Assembly (NCBI RefSeq): GCF_003627755.1
Contig: NZ_CP032695.1
Span: 2,480,001 to 2,544,000, forward strand
DNA length: 64,000 bases
Source: Rhizobium jaguaris
Lineage (GTDB): Bacteria; Pseudomonadota; Alphaproteobacteria; Rhizobiales; Rhizobiaceae
Reading direction: 5' to 3'
Made by a program: the position numbers and the translations under genes. Position 1 is the first letter of the stretch. Every line of letters starts with the position of its first letter. This document shows, piece by piece, positions 33,060-42,003 of this stretch. The notes under the pieces were generated by a model. It was not told the DNA's origin and ran no database searches. It worked only from the letters and a program-made list of their open reading frames with translations.

Positions 33060-34736
33060 TCAGCAAATGCTTCGCGGGACACTTAGAGGCGATGCCATCT
33101 GGGGCTCCAAACGGCTGCTCATCGAAAAAGCCGCTGGCGTGCTTTGACGGCGAATCTCAGTGACAAGATGTTCGGCGAGCCTAACGGCGAATGCAACGGC
33201 GGGAAGCGTGGGGTTGGCTTGTCCGGACGTAGGGAAAACGGAGCTGCCCGCAATATAGAGGTTAGCGATGTCGATGACGCGACAGTTGTGATTGACGACG
33301 GCGTGCTTGCGGTCCACGCCCATCTTGGTCAACCCGATCTGATGGTAGCCGTCCTTGGCTTGCGAATCGATATGCTCTTCAAGATTTTCGGGTGCTGTGT
33401 CGAATACCAGCTTGCCTATTTTGCGCTCCTTGAGCCACCGATCGAGGGCGAGGTGCGCCTGAAGCGTGCCGCCAATATCCTGAGGCAAATATCGGAATGA
33501 GACCTCCAGCTTGAACTGGCCGTCCGCATCTTGCTCGGGCTTGAGGTAGGCGCGGTTTGAGCTGCTTGGAATTTGCTCCCCATGATAGCGAAGGCCGTAC
33601 CTCATGTCGGGCCTGCGCAGCACGAGATACGGTTCGGCTGCGCCATATTTTTGGCGAAGCAGATCCAACGCGGAAAAGGTCGTGCCAAGGGGATTACGCA
33701 GTATATTACGCAGCACATTGTGGTAACGGGATCGATCGGCTTCGCTCCATGTCGCCTTGTGGACGACGGCTTTCCGACTGTTCCAGAGATATAGCAGCGA
33801 GAGCGCCGCGTCGGCTTCACCGAAAGCGGCCCTTCGGTTCGTCGGCCAAAAAGCGATATTCGGCAGTTCGAGTGCCCGTTGCAGCTTCGGGCCGGGTTGA
33901 AACCGATTACAGACGAAGGTTCCGGTGGATGTGCGCTTAAAAAGATACCGCTCGGCATACTCCTTGGTGGCGAATTCGATCTGCGCGATCTGCCCGGCGA
34001 TGTGCCCCATGTAAAAGCGCCCGAGCGGCCCGTCGCTTCCTCCGAACAATTGCGGAAACGCGACCTGGAGGTTCAGCAACAGCCGGGTATTACCCCTGCC
34101 GCCACAGGCCAGCACATAGTGGTCGGCGCGGACCTTGTACGCACCACCGCGGCACGCAACCGAGATGGAATTTAGCCGTCCTTCCACGGGGTCGAACGCC
34201 AGAGCTTTGACCCTCGCGTCCAAGGCGACGAAGAGGTTCTCCGAAGAAGCAAGCTCAGCCCTGTTGGCTCTGGCTGTGTTGCGTATTCGTGTCCAGCTTT
34301 CCCGGGATATTGGAAAATCAGTCTCCGATTCCGGCTCCAATCGCTCGCTGGCGACATTACTGCTCAGAAGAGCTCGCGCCCGCTGATAGAAAGGCGAAAT
34401 CTTGTCGTGAGAAATAGGCCAACCGGAATCTGTGACATAATCTCTTGCTTCGAAATCTATGTCATCCAGCTCAACGCATTGCCCACCCCATCGTTCGGAG
34501 GTGCCGCCAAGTCCGGTGGCCGAAGTAACCTGATCCGCAGCGTGATGGAGATCCTCGCCTATGTCGAACCCAGTTTCGTTTCGTTCGGGTCGTTTCGATT
34601 GTTTAGGCCCAGCTTCGATAAGCAGCGCTCGCATGCCGCGTCTGCTCAATTCCAGCGCAACGGCAATGCCGACCGGACCTGCGCCGACGACACACACGTC
34701 AAAACCCTGTTGAAACACCTCTGGACCCGCAAACAT
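33060..34736 (-). CDS. GMC-family FAD oxidoreductase (copy 1)
   Basis: 558 residues from ATG 34736 (AGGGGGCGAAG). An N-terminal Rossmann FAD site (CVVGAGPVGIAVALELSRRG ... LIEAG), then TGLGGTSERWGGQ for FAD contact, and a C-terminal GMC segment (NLYIAGSSVFPTSGQANPTL). In the region of the catalytic histidine it reads HQIGLTKMG, where most relatives have H-x-x-GT-RMG, and SGQAN replaces the usual SGHAN. Substrate unknown; sugar or alcohol oxidation is the family function. No partner cytochrome or small subunit is nearby. A relative lies at 58844-60559. Confidence 0.9.
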   Translation of the reverse strand: MFAGPEVFQQGFDVCVVGAGPVGIAVALELSRRGMRALLIEAGPKQSKRPERNETGFDIGEDLHHAADQVTSATGLGGTSERWGGQCVELDDIDFEARDYVTDSGWPISHDKISPFYQRARALLSSNVASERLEPESETDFPISRESWTRIRNTARANRAELASSENLFVALDARVKALAFDPVEGRLNSISVACRGGAYKVRADHYVLACGGRGNTRLLLNLQVAFPQLFGGSDGPLGRFYMGHIAGQIAQIEFATKEYAERYLFKRTSTGTFVCNRFQPGPKLQRALELPNIAFWPTNRRAAFGEADAALSLLYLWNSRKAVVHKATWSEADRSRYHNVLRNILRNPLGTTFSALDLLRQKYGAAEPYLVLRRPDMRYGLRYHGEQIPSSSNRAYLKPEQDADGQFKLEVSFRYLPQDIGGTLQAHLALDRWLKERKIGKLVFDTAPENLEEHIDSQAKDGYHQIGLTKMGVDRKHAVVNHNCRVIDIANLYIAGSSVFPTSGQANPTLPAVAFAVRLAEHLVTEIRRQSTPAAFSMSSRLEPQMASPLSVPRSIC

Positions 34737-35586
34737 CTTCGCCCCCTGTTTTCGCGCTAATGTCCTTCTGGCAGCGGCCGCAATCACCGTCCTTCCCCCG
34801 ACGGCATTGCGGATTGATCTTGGCGCAGCACGCTAATGCCTCACCATCCGCAGAACAATTTCACTTAAAGTAGAATGAAATTTGCTCGTCGCCTCTACCG
34901 AAAGGATTAGGAGCAGTTTGCGGGCTCTACTATCCCGTTCATCGTTCCACCGAAACAAGGGAGATCCTTTACGCAACCCAAGATGGGCTTTGCCATTAAA
35001 GAAAACATCCTGTTCAATTTGATCGTCCCAACATCGCGGCCTCGATTGTTGGTTCCGTTTTCGTGAACGCTCCTACGGGAGCTGCAAACAATACTGCACT
35101 CGACAGAGAATATCTCTTTGGCAACGTGAATATCTCCAAAGACTTGCCGCAGCATCGAGTCGCAAAAGGTGCGCATCTCATCAAAACGAGGATTGCTTCT
35201 GCATTACATTGATTTTCACAATAGATAGCGTATTGACTATATTCGCGCTGTTCCGAAGACTTGCTTGAGGAAGACCCGCGCGCTCCTGCTGGGGTGGCGC
35301 CGAAAATTTGCTCCGGGGAGCCCTGTTCCAAAAAGGGCCCTGTTCCAGGAATACCGCCAGGTTGGATGTTTCTCGTTAAAATTGTATTTCGTGTATCGGC
35401 AGGATCATTGTCATTCCTTCACCGGCAAGCTCTCGGATACCCGATTTCGATGCCGTCATCGCTCGCGATGCTAATCTGGCTGTGACATTGATGGACAGAC
35501 ACCTCCACTTAACGACCGATATCCTCGTCGATTCACTCTTGAACTACGCCGCGGTTACGACCTGAAGTCCGAAATACGCAAGCAAC
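34737..35586. other. Gene-poor stretch of about 850 bp
   Basis: No convincing gene. It is more AT-rich than its flanks and contains only short open frames. A 65-codon plus-strand run (about 35012-35211) has protein-like composition (NAPTGAANNTALDREYLFGN) but no start with a ribosome-binding site, so it may be a remnant. No repeat, tRNA or box was found. Confidence 0.5.
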
Positions 35587-36099
35587 TTACCGCACCGTCA
35601 CACAGGTGACGGAGCTAAGCTGGGCAACCTTGGTGGATACGCTGCCGAGCACCAGTTGCGACAGGCTTGAAAGGCCCCTTGCTCCACAGACGACGAGGTC
35701 GGGATGCACCTCCTCGATCACTTTTGCGATCTGTTCGGCGGCATCACCCTCCATGAGATGTGTCGAAACTTGCCTCACACCGCGCGTCTTGACGTCGGTG
35801 CTGGCCCTGTTGAGAATTTCGCTGCCGAGCGCCTGCAAGATGCGAAAGTTGCCTGCAGAATCCCTTGACGAAAATGTGGCTGGAAGGCCGGGCACAAGTC
35901 CGGCTGACGCCTTTGAGTATAAATCATCAAGATGCTCTGTTTCCACCATGCGTCGCAGATTTTCGTCGATTTCACCGGAAAGTAACACGTGCACTAAGTG
36001 GACCTCGGCCTCATATGCCGCTGCAAGAACGGCTCCAATTTCGGCGGCCTTATGTGCATGGTCGGACCCATCCGTGGCAATTAGGATCTTCTTGTACAT
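35587..36099 (-). CDS. Universal stress protein (single domain)
   Basis: 170 residues from ATG 36099 (GGAGGAGATGAC). A Usp domain starts MYKKILIATDGSDHAHKAAEIG and ends with the ATP-binding motif VVCGARGLSSLSQLVLGSVSTKVAQ. Probable soluble nucleotide-binding stress protein. An FNR-like site (36182-36195) lies about 83 bases upstream. It stands alone. Confidence 0.92.
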   Translation of the reverse strand: MYKKILIATDGSDHAHKAAEIGAVLAAAYEAEVHLVHVLLSGEIDENLRRMVETEHLDDLYSKASAGLVPGLPATFSSRDSAGNFRILQALGSEILNRASTDVKTRGVRQVSTHLMEGDAAEQIAKVIEEVHPDLVVCGARGLSSLSQLVLGSVSTKVAQLSSVTCVTVR

Positions 36100-36181
36100 G
36101 TCATCTCCTCCCGAGCCGGTTTCAATGCGGACAATAGCCGTACAGACTCCCTTAGAGTGACGCCTTCCTGTGCAAACCGCA

Positions 36182-36195
36182 TTGAGGCGGATCAA
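36182..36195 (-). promoter_or_regulatory. FNR-type site for usp
   Basis: TTGAGgcggATCAA has one mismatch to TTGAT-N4-ATCAA and lies 83 bases before the usp ATG. Confidence 0.55.
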
Positions 36196-36337
36196 CGCTG
36201 ACCGATATTTCCGATCCGACGCCAACCGTATGACTGACGTGGTCTGCACCCAAGATATCGCCCGTGTCTAATGTTAGCGCATGCTGAGCGTTGAATCCAA
36301 CGCCACCCGAGCGCAAGCTTCTCTTTCGGAGGAAGTA

Positions 36338-37792
36338 TCAGAATGATCCGAGCATGGTTCCCAAAACAATGACTGCGATGAGTGCCAGGATCGCGCCGAT
36401 AATTCCGACAACAACGATATCGCGATAGCTTTCTCCGTGGGTTGACCCGCAAACGGCAAGCAGGGTCACGACTGCCCCGTTGTGAGGCAGGCTATCCAGT
36501 GTGCCTGCCCCAATGACCGCGACACGGTGCAACAGCGCCGGGTCGAGACCTGTTGCCTGTGCGCGCATCAGGTAGGTGCTGCCAAGCGCGTCGAGGGCGA
36601 TCGTGAGACCGCCGGAGGCGGAGCCGGTGAGAGCTGCCAGGATATTGGTGGCCACTGCAATCGAGACAAGCGGTCCTCCACCGATACCGAGCACCCAGTC
36701 GCGTACAATGGCAAAGGCCGGCATTGCCGCGACGACCGCCCCAAAGCCTACCAGGCTGGCGACGGAGACCGCCGGAAGGACGGATGCGTTGGCACCAGCA
36801 TCCATCGTCGCGCGCAACGCCGGCAATCGGCGGAAATTCAGCACGACGACGGTCACGACAGCGGCTGCCAGCGCCGTAGCGACGGCCCATACACCGCTCA
36901 CTGCGGAGCGGGAAATTCCGCCCCATCGATCTTCCGAAAGAAACCCAAGATCGAGCGACGGTAGGATTAACAACGTCATGCTGAGATTGACGAGGATAAC
37001 GACGGCGAGCGGCAACAACGCGACCAGGATGGGTGGCTTAGCTTGAGCACGTTTGCCACGAGCGATTTCGGCAGGGTCGAATTCCCTGCCGACCGAGGCG
37101 CGTTCGCGCATCCGGTCGTCGGAAGCGAGATCGTCTGATGTCGCGGGCACGCCCTCCCCGAACCCTTCGCCGGACTTGCGCGTAGTCGCCTCGATGCGAC
37201 GAAGCCACCATAGGCCGAAGCAAAGCATGATCGCCGAAGCGATGATGCCGAGTCCTGGCGCAGCAAACGGCGTCGTACCGAAGAAGGGCATTGGGATGGC
37301 ATTCTGTATCGATGGCGTTCCCGGAAATGCCGACATAGTGAAAGTCGATGTTCCAAGCACGATCGCCGCAGGCATCAGCCGCCGCGGAATGCCGGCCGAC
37401 CGGAACAGTTCCTGCGCCATCGGCGCGAGGACGAAGAAGGCGACAAAGAGGCTAACGCCGCCATAGGTGATCAGTGCACCGGCGATGACGACGGCGAGGA
37501 TTGCGTGGTTCTTTCCGAGCCGCCGCATCATGAAATCGGCGATGGCGGTTATTGAGCCGCTGTCCTCCATCAGCTTGCCGAAGAGTGCGCCGAGCAGGAA
37601 CAGCGGAAAGAACTGAGCAAAGAAATGTGCAGCACTGTTCATGAAGGTCAGCGTCCAGTGCGCCAGCACCGGTTCGCCAGCAAACAGCGCCGCGACGAGG
37701 GCGCCAAGCGGCGCCAGCAACAGCACGCTCCAGCCCCGGAAGGCGAGCCAAACTAGCAGCCCGAGCCCTATCAGTATGCCGAGAAGCCCCAC
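36338..37792 (-). CDS. GntP-family permease
   Basis: 484 residues from a GTG at 37790-37792. About twelve to fourteen helices with GntP signatures (LFVAFFVLAPMAQELFRSAGIPRRLMPAAIVLG, FPGTPSIQNAIPM, ALTGSASGGLTIALDALG, HNGAVVTLLAVCG). The family moves gluconate or related hydroxy acids with protons; members next to patatin and 3-hydroxybutyrate dehydrogenase genes in rhizobia are thought to import 3-hydroxybutyrate. The GTG lies 3 bases after the patatin stop, so the two are an operon. The substrate is inferred. Confidence 0.88.
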   Translation of the reverse strand: MGLLGILIGLGLLVWLAFRGWSVLLLAPLGALVAALFAGEPVLAHWTLTFMNSAAHFFAQFFPLFLLGALFGKLMEDSGSITAIADFMMRRLGKNHAILAVVIAGALITYGGVSLFVAFFVLAPMAQELFRSAGIPRRLMPAAIVLGTSTFTMSAFPGTPSIQNAIPMPFFGTTPFAAPGLGIIASAIMLCFGLWWLRRIEATTRKSGEGFGEGVPATSDDLASDDRMRERASVGREFDPAEIARGKRAQAKPPILVALLPLAVVILVNLSMTLLILPSLDLGFLSEDRWGGISRSAVSGVWAVATALAAAVVTVVVLNFRRLPALRATMDAGANASVLPAVSVASLVGFGAVVAAMPAFAIVRDWVLGIGGGPLVSIAVATNILAALTGSASGGLTIALDALGSTYLMRAQATGLDPALLHRVAVIGAGTLDSLPHNGAVVTLLAVCGSTHGESYRDIVVVGIIGAILALIAVIVLGTMLGSF

Positions 37793-37795
37793 TTG

Positions 37796-38836
37796 TCAGA
37801 CCCCTTCCAGCAAGACATCGAGATCAAGCGACGAGCGACGGCCAAGATCGTCGCCATGTGCGGCTAGAAACGCATCGGCGGACCTGCGCCCCTCCTTGTG
37901 CAGCATGGTCAAAAACTCCCATTCCGCATTGAGTTTTGACGAGTAGCCGAGGTCGGTCATGGCGTCGCTTGCGACCCGGTGGATGCGCATCGACGCCCAG
38001 CGCGCGCCCTCATCGTCATCCAACTGCGCGACCTTCCGGAGCAGAGCGATCATCTTCAGTTCCTTCAGAAGGACTGCGTTGAAAGAGACTTCATTAAGAC
38101 GATTGAGGATCTCGCGCGCGGATCGAGGTGTGCCCGGCCTTTCAACCGGATTGATTTGCACGAGGATGGTGTCCTGCGAAGTGCATTCGCGGGCCAGTGG
38201 CGTGATCGTCGGGTTGCCAGCGTAACCGCCGTCCCAATAGGCTTCACCATCGATCTCGACGGCTTGAAACAGCGTCGGCAGGCATGCAGAAGCTAGCAGC
38301 ACATCCGGGGTCAGCTCGCCGTTGCGGAAAACGCGGCCGCGGCCGGTGCGGACATTCGTTGCCGTCACGAACAGCTTGATCGGACTGGCCGCGAGCCGCT
38401 CGAAATCGACGGTTTCCGCCAATATGGCGCGAAGCGGATTGGCGCCAGCAGGATTGAGATCGTAGGGCGAGAACACACGCGCCATCATGTCCATCGCCAC
38501 AAAAACGGGCGAGTTGTCGAGCGTCCAGCGACCGAGCAGGAAGTCGAGGGGACCGCGTTGAAAGGGACTGAAGCGCGCCGCCTCGGATACCTTGCGCCAG
38601 AATGCCTCCAGCGCCTCGCGAGCGCCTGCGGCGCCGTCGGCAACATAGCCGTGCGCCATGACTGCCGCGTTCATGGCTCCCGCCGAGGTGCCTGAAATCC
38701 CCTCGATCTCCAGCCATGGCTCCTCCAAAAGGCGATCGAGGACACCCCAGGAAAAAGCACCGTGGGCGCCGCCGCCCTGAAGGGCTAGGTCGACGCGGAG
38801 TGGCTTCCGTTGCATTGCCTTCGCAGCTGCCACCAT
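37796..38836 (-). CDS. Patatin-like phospholipase/esterase
   Basis: 346 residues from ATG 38836. Patatin core: oxyanion hole LALQGGGAHGAFSWG (about 16-30), nucleophile GTSAG in GISGTSAGAMN, and the catalytic dyad aspartate in WDGGYAGN. No signal peptide. Patatins hydrolyse lipid acyl esters; rhizobial homologues with a GntP permease may instead act in polyhydroxybutyrate use. First gene of a two-gene operon whose promoter region contains strong palindromes (38857-38871, 38876-38940). Confidence 0.9.
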   Translation of the reverse strand: MVAAAKAMQRKPLRVDLALQGGGAHGAFSWGVLDRLLEEPWLEIEGISGTSAGAMNAAVMAHGYVADGAAGAREALEAFWRKVSEAARFSPFQRGPLDFLLGRWTLDNSPVFVAMDMMARVFSPYDLNPAGANPLRAILAETVDFERLAASPIKLFVTATNVRTGRGRVFRNGELTPDVLLASACLPTLFQAVEIDGEAYWDGGYAGNPTITPLARECTSQDTILVQINPVERPGTPRSAREILNRLNEVSFNAVLLKELKMIALLRKVAQLDDDEGARWASMRIHRVASDAMTDLGYSSKLNAEWEFLTMLHKEGRRSADAFLAAHGDDLGRRSSLDLDVLLEGV

Positions 38837-38856
38837 CGGCCTTGCCTATTTGTAGA

Positions 38857-38871
38857 TTGTGCGGCGCACAA
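38857..38871. promoter_or_regulatory. Palindromic operator candidate before patatin
   Basis: TTGTGCggcGCACAA is a perfect 6-bp inverted repeat with a 3-base centre, 21-35 bases before the patatin ATG. It lies where a repressor would block the promoter. Confidence 0.55.
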
Positions 38872-38875
38872 ACAC

Positions 38876-38940
38876 TATCGCAGATTTATACGCTAATCAC
38901 CTTTTGCTTTCATAAGACATCGCTTTTGTGATCTGCGATA
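38876..38940. repeat. Spaced 10-bp inverted repeat in patatin promoter
   Basis: TATCGCAGAT (38876-38885) and ATCTGCGATA (38931-38940) are exact reverse complements 45 bases apart, a spacing that could allow cooperative or looping binding of a dimeric regulator. No regulator gene is adjacent. Confidence 0.5.
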
Positions 38941-38997
38941 AGTTGTTCTCATCTCCGCCCGAGAATGTGGCCAGCGCCCACCTCCCGGATTGAAGTT

Positions 38998-39405
38998 TCA
39001 ATCTGTTTTATCGAGCCGCGCCCAGCGTGCCATCTCGCCCAATGAAACGGCCCCGACGCCCCTACCCTTAGGAGCTTCAGCGAGGGTAGCCGGAACCTCT
39101 CCGCAAAACATTTGCATCAGCATCTCCATGACGACGGCGACGCGGTCATCGGCAATCGAGTAGTAGATCTGCCGGGATTCGCGGCGTGTCTGGACGACAC
39201 CGGCTTGACGGAGTTCACCCAATTGCTGGGAGAGCGCCGGCTGTTTGAAGCCCAGTTCGTCCTGTATCTCGCCGACTGAGCGTTCCTTTTGCGCAATATG
39301 ACAGAGGAGCAGCAGCCGGCTCGGCGTGCTGAACAGCCGCATGAATTCGGCGGCTTCCGCGGCCTTATCCTGCATCACGTCGGAAAAAGGGGACAGGCCG
39401 GTCAT
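38998..39405 (-). CDS. bigR: BigR-type ArsR repressor (sulfide/persulfide sensor)
   Basis: 135 residues; ATG 39405 overlaps the peroxiredoxin stop as ATGA. A winged-helix ArsR protein with IQDELGFKQPALSQQLGELRQAG as the recognition region. Two cysteines, C35 and C101, are 66 residues apart, exactly the spacing of C42 and C108 in Xylella BigR, which form a disulfide or polysulfide on oxidation by persulfides and release DNA. The palindrome at 40129-40147 is a likely target. No other ArsR metal site is seen. Confidence 0.88.
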   Translation of the reverse strand: MTGLSPFSDVMQDKAAEAAEFMRLFSTPSRLLLLCHIAQKERSVGEIQDELGFKQPALSQQLGELRQAGVVQTRRESRQIYYSIADDRVAVVMEMLMQMFCGEVPATLAEAPKGRGVGAVSLGEMARWARLDKTD

Positions 39406-40049
39406 GCGAGACGCTCCCGATAGTACCAAGTCTGGCCTTCGGCCACCTGCTCGGCGTCGTCCATAGAGGATGCCGCAGGCTCGACCAGCGCTTGACCTGG
39501 CCGCCAGCCTTCCGGCGTCAGCGCACACTCCCGGTCTGATGTCTGCAGGGCCTCGACAAGGCGCAGAAGTTCATCCACCGAGCGGCCGACATTCATCGGA
39601 TACCAGACGATGGCACGGATCATGCCCTCCGGATCGATAACATAGGTGGCGCGGACCGTGCCGCTGTTCTGCGAGGAGCTGTCGAGCATCCCGTATGCCC
39701 TGGCGATAACCATCGCAGAATCCTCGATAACCGGGAACCTCACCTTCACGCCGAAGCTGCGTTCGATGTCACGCAGCCAGGCGACATGCGAATAGAGACT
39801 GTCGACCGATAGTCCTAACAGGTTGCAATTCAGCTTGGCGAATTTCTCCTGGGCTTGGGCAAGGGCAATGAATTCACTGGTGCAGACAGAAGTGAAATCG
39901 GCCGGGTGGGAGAAAAATAAAAGCCAACGCTCCCGGTAAGCCAACAGAGATATCTCGCCGGCCGTGGAACGGGCGGTAAAGCCGGGCGCCTTGTCGTTGA
40001 TCCGCAGGGCTTGCGGCATTTCATCCCTATTCGAATTCACTGCTTCCAT
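39402..40049 (-). CDS. 1-Cys peroxiredoxin (Prx6 type)
   Basis: 215 residues from ATG 40049 (GGAAGGATTGCC). Peroxidatic cysteine C56 in PADFTSVCT, with VIDPEGMIRAIVWYPMNVGRSVDELLRL typical of Prx6. It reduces peroxides, and perhaps persulfides, with thiol or glutathione partners. It is co-transcribed with the BigR-type repressor and divergent from the persulfide dioxygenase gene, which suggests protection during sulfide oxidation. Confidence 0.9.
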   Translation of the reverse strand: MEAVNSNRDEMPQALRINDKAPGFTARSTAGEISLLAYRERWLLFFSHPADFTSVCTSEFIALAQAQEKFAKLNCNLLGLSVDSLYSHVAWLRDIERSFGVKVRFPVIEDSAMVIARAYGMLDSSSQNSGTVRATYVIDPEGMIRAIVWYPMNVGRSVDELLRLVEALQTSDRECALTPEGWRPGQALVEPAASSMDDAEQVAEGQTWYYRERLA

Positions 40050-40128
40050 TGGCAATCCTTCCCGTCGAACATCCGCTGCATGGCTATAGCGGACGCTCAG
40101 TTTCATGATTATCGAAAATACACACTTG

Positions 40129-40147
40129 CATATTTAATGTAAATATG
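40129..40147. promoter_or_regulatory. Candidate BigR operator
   Basis: CATATTTA-ATG-TAAATATG is a perfect 8-bp inverted repeat in the divergent promoter between the peroxiredoxin and the dioxygenase genes, 30 bases before the ATG of the latter and 80 before the former. AT-rich palindromes of this kind are the known targets of BigR/SqrR-type ArsR repressors; one dimer here could control both operons. Confidence 0.75.
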
Positions 40148-40176
40148 TATTTTGAGTGCATCGACAGGAGGAAACC

Positions 40177-41115
40177 ATGTCCGACTCCATCACCGATGCG
40201 CATCTTTCGCATGCTTCGGAAATCGTCCGCAACGCGCTCGAAAATCCGACGCAACGCCCTGTAATCCAATCATTCTTTGACCCTGCGACCTTCACGGTCA
40301 GCCATGTCGTCCGCGATCCCAGCTCCAGGGTCTGCGCCATCGTCGACAGCGTCCTGGATTACGATCCTGCGTCCGGACGCACGATGAACGTCTCGGCTCG
40401 CGCACTTATTGATTACGTGAAATCCGAAAATCTCGAAGTGCAATGGCTGCTCGAGACGCATGCCCATGCCGACCACCTTTCCGCGGCGCCATTCCTGCAG
40501 GCCGAGCTCGGCGGCCAGCTTGCGATCGGCCGCGAGATCATTCGCGTGCAGGAAGTCTTCGGCAAAATCTTCAACGCAGGTACGGAGTTCCAGAGGGACG
40601 GCAGTCAGTTCGACCAGCTCTTCAGGGACGGCGACCGCTTCAAGATCGGCAATCTGGATGCGGTTGTCCTTCATGTGCCCGGACATACGCCTGCCTGCCT
40701 GGCGTATGTCGTCGGCGATGCCGTCTTCCCCGGCGACACATTGTTCATGCCGGATTATGGTACCGCGCGCTGCGACTTTCCGGGCGGCGACGCGAGAACG
40801 CTCTATCGATCCATTAAACGCCTGACCCAGCTTCCGGACGCGGCACGCATGTTCATGTGCCATGACTACAAGGCGCCGGGCCGGGAGGATTACGCCTGGG
40901 AGACGACCGTAGGTGCCGAACGCACAGGCAATATCCATGTGCATGACGGCGTGACCGAGGAAGAGTTCGTAAAAATGCGCCGGGATCGGGACGCCACGCT
41001 GGCGATGCCGAGGCTGATACTGCCCTCGGTGCAGGTCAACATGCGTGGGGGCAAGCTGCCTCCCGCTGAGGACAATGGTGTCCAGTACCTGAAGATTCCG
41101 GTGAACGCCCTATGA
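40177..41115 (+). CDS. blh: Persulfide dioxygenase / Blh metallo-hydrolase
   Basis: 312 residues from ATG 40177 (GACAGGAGGAAACC). A metallo-beta-lactamase fold with H95-x-H97-x-D99-H100 (THAHADHL), HVPGHTPAC and FMCHDY metal ligands, as in ETHE1-type sulfur dioxygenases. It oxidises glutathione persulfide to sulfite. Blh is the partner of BigR in Agrobacterium and Xylella. There is no fused rhodanese domain. Its end overlaps the next gene by 4 bases. Confidence 0.9.
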   Translation: MSDSITDAHLSHASEIVRNALENPTQRPVIQSFFDPATFTVSHVVRDPSSRVCAIVDSVLDYDPASGRTMNVSARALIDYVKSENLEVQWLLETHAHADHLSAAPFLQAELGGQLAIGREIIRVQEVFGKIFNAGTEFQRDGSQFDQLFRDGDRFKIGNLDAVVLHVPGHTPACLAYVVGDAVFPGDTLFMPDYGTARCDFPGGDARTLYRSIKRLTQLPDAARMFMCHDYKAPGREDYAWETTVGAERTGNIHVHDGVTEEEFVKMRRDRDATLAMPRLILPSVQVNMRGGKLPPAEDNGVQYLKIPVNAL

Positions 41116-41552
41116 CCAACCTGCCCGAACTCAACTTCATCTGGCCGCTGTCTGGCGGCCTTCTGATCGGCCTTTCGGCCGCCCTTTACCTGCTGCTCAA
41201 CGGCCGCATCGCGGGCATATCTGGATTGACCGCCTCGGCCTTTGGATGGACGGGCGCCGGCATCAGCGCGCTTGGCGTCGGGTTTCTGGGCGGGATACTC
41301 GGCGGCGCCGCGATCGCGTTCGCCTATATCCGGCACGCCGAGCTGGCAATCGCATCCTCGCCGTTGCTTCTCGTCATCGGCGGTCTGCTGGTGGGCTTCG
41401 GCACACGGCTTGGCTCCGGCTGCACCAGCGGCCACGGCGTCTGCGGATTGGCAAGGCTTTCGCCCCGCTCGATCGTCGCGACGATCACCTTCATGGCCGT
41501 CGCAGCAGCCACAGTCTTCGTTACGCGCCATGTGATCGGAGGCCTGTCATGA
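41112..41552 (+). CDS. YeeE/YedE half-transporter (PmpA-like)
   Basis: 146 residues with four hydrophobic helices and the motif GSGCTSGHGVCGLARLSPRS, the conserved cysteine-containing pore signature of the YeeE/YedE family. Such half-size proteins work in pairs (PmpA/PmpB) and are thought to import sulfur species such as thiosulfate or sulfane sulfur. It is translationally coupled to blh (4-base overlap) and to the next half-transporter. Confidence 0.88.
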   Translation: MTNLPELNFIWPLSGGLLIGLSAALYLLLNGRIAGISGLTASAFGWTGAGISALGVGFLGGILGGAAIAFAYIRHAELAIASSPLLLVIGGLLVGFGTRLGSGCTSGHGVCGLARLSPRSIVATITFMAVAAATVFVTRHVIGGLS

Positions 41553-41989
41553 CGCAGCGCATTCTTGTTTCGATCTTCTGCGGAATCCTGTTCGGCGTCG
41601 GACTGGTCGTGTCTGATATGGTCAATCCCGGACGCGTGTTGGCCTTCCTCGACGTCGCAGGCGCCTGGGACCCGTCGCTTGCCTTTGTCATGGGCGGAGC
41701 GTTGATCCCATCGTCCATCGCCTACGCGATCAAGCGGCGCTGCACTCGACCGGCATTCGATGCTGAATTCCATGTTCCGGCTAGCCGCACGATCGACGGT
41801 AAGCTCGTCTCTGGCGCGGTTCTGTTCGGTCTCGGTTGGGGGCTGGTCGGACTGTGTCCCGGTCCGGCTGTCGCATCGCTCGTCACCGGCCGCTGGGAGG
41901 CGATCCTGTTCGCCGCGGCCATGCTCGTAGGCATGTTCGCGCACCGCGTCGCCACGTCCCGGCGAAACGCGCCGCTTCAGGCCCGCTGA
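41549..41989 (+). CDS. YeeE/YedE half-transporter (PmpB-like)
   Basis: 146 residues, starting as an ATGA overlap with the previous gene. Four helices; GWGLVGLCPGPAVASLVTGRWEA is the second-half signature with the conserved cysteine. With the upstream partner it makes a full YeeE/YedE channel. Co-occurrence with BigR and Blh is a recurrent sulfur cluster. Confidence 0.87.
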   Translation: MTQRILVSIFCGILFGVGLVVSDMVNPGRVLAFLDVAGAWDPSLAFVMGGALIPSSIAYAIKRRCTRPAFDAEFHVPASRTIDGKLVSGAVLFGLGWGLVGLCPGPAVASLVTGRWEAILFAAAMLVGMFAHRVATSRRNAPLQAR

Positions 41990-42003
41990 GGAAGAGAAGT
42001 CTG

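Noticed and set aside
38988..39003. Palindrome GATTGAA-GT-TTCAATC at the end of the BigR-type gene
   Set aside because: It overlaps the stop codon and has no U-tract on the minus strand; too weak to call as terminator or operator.
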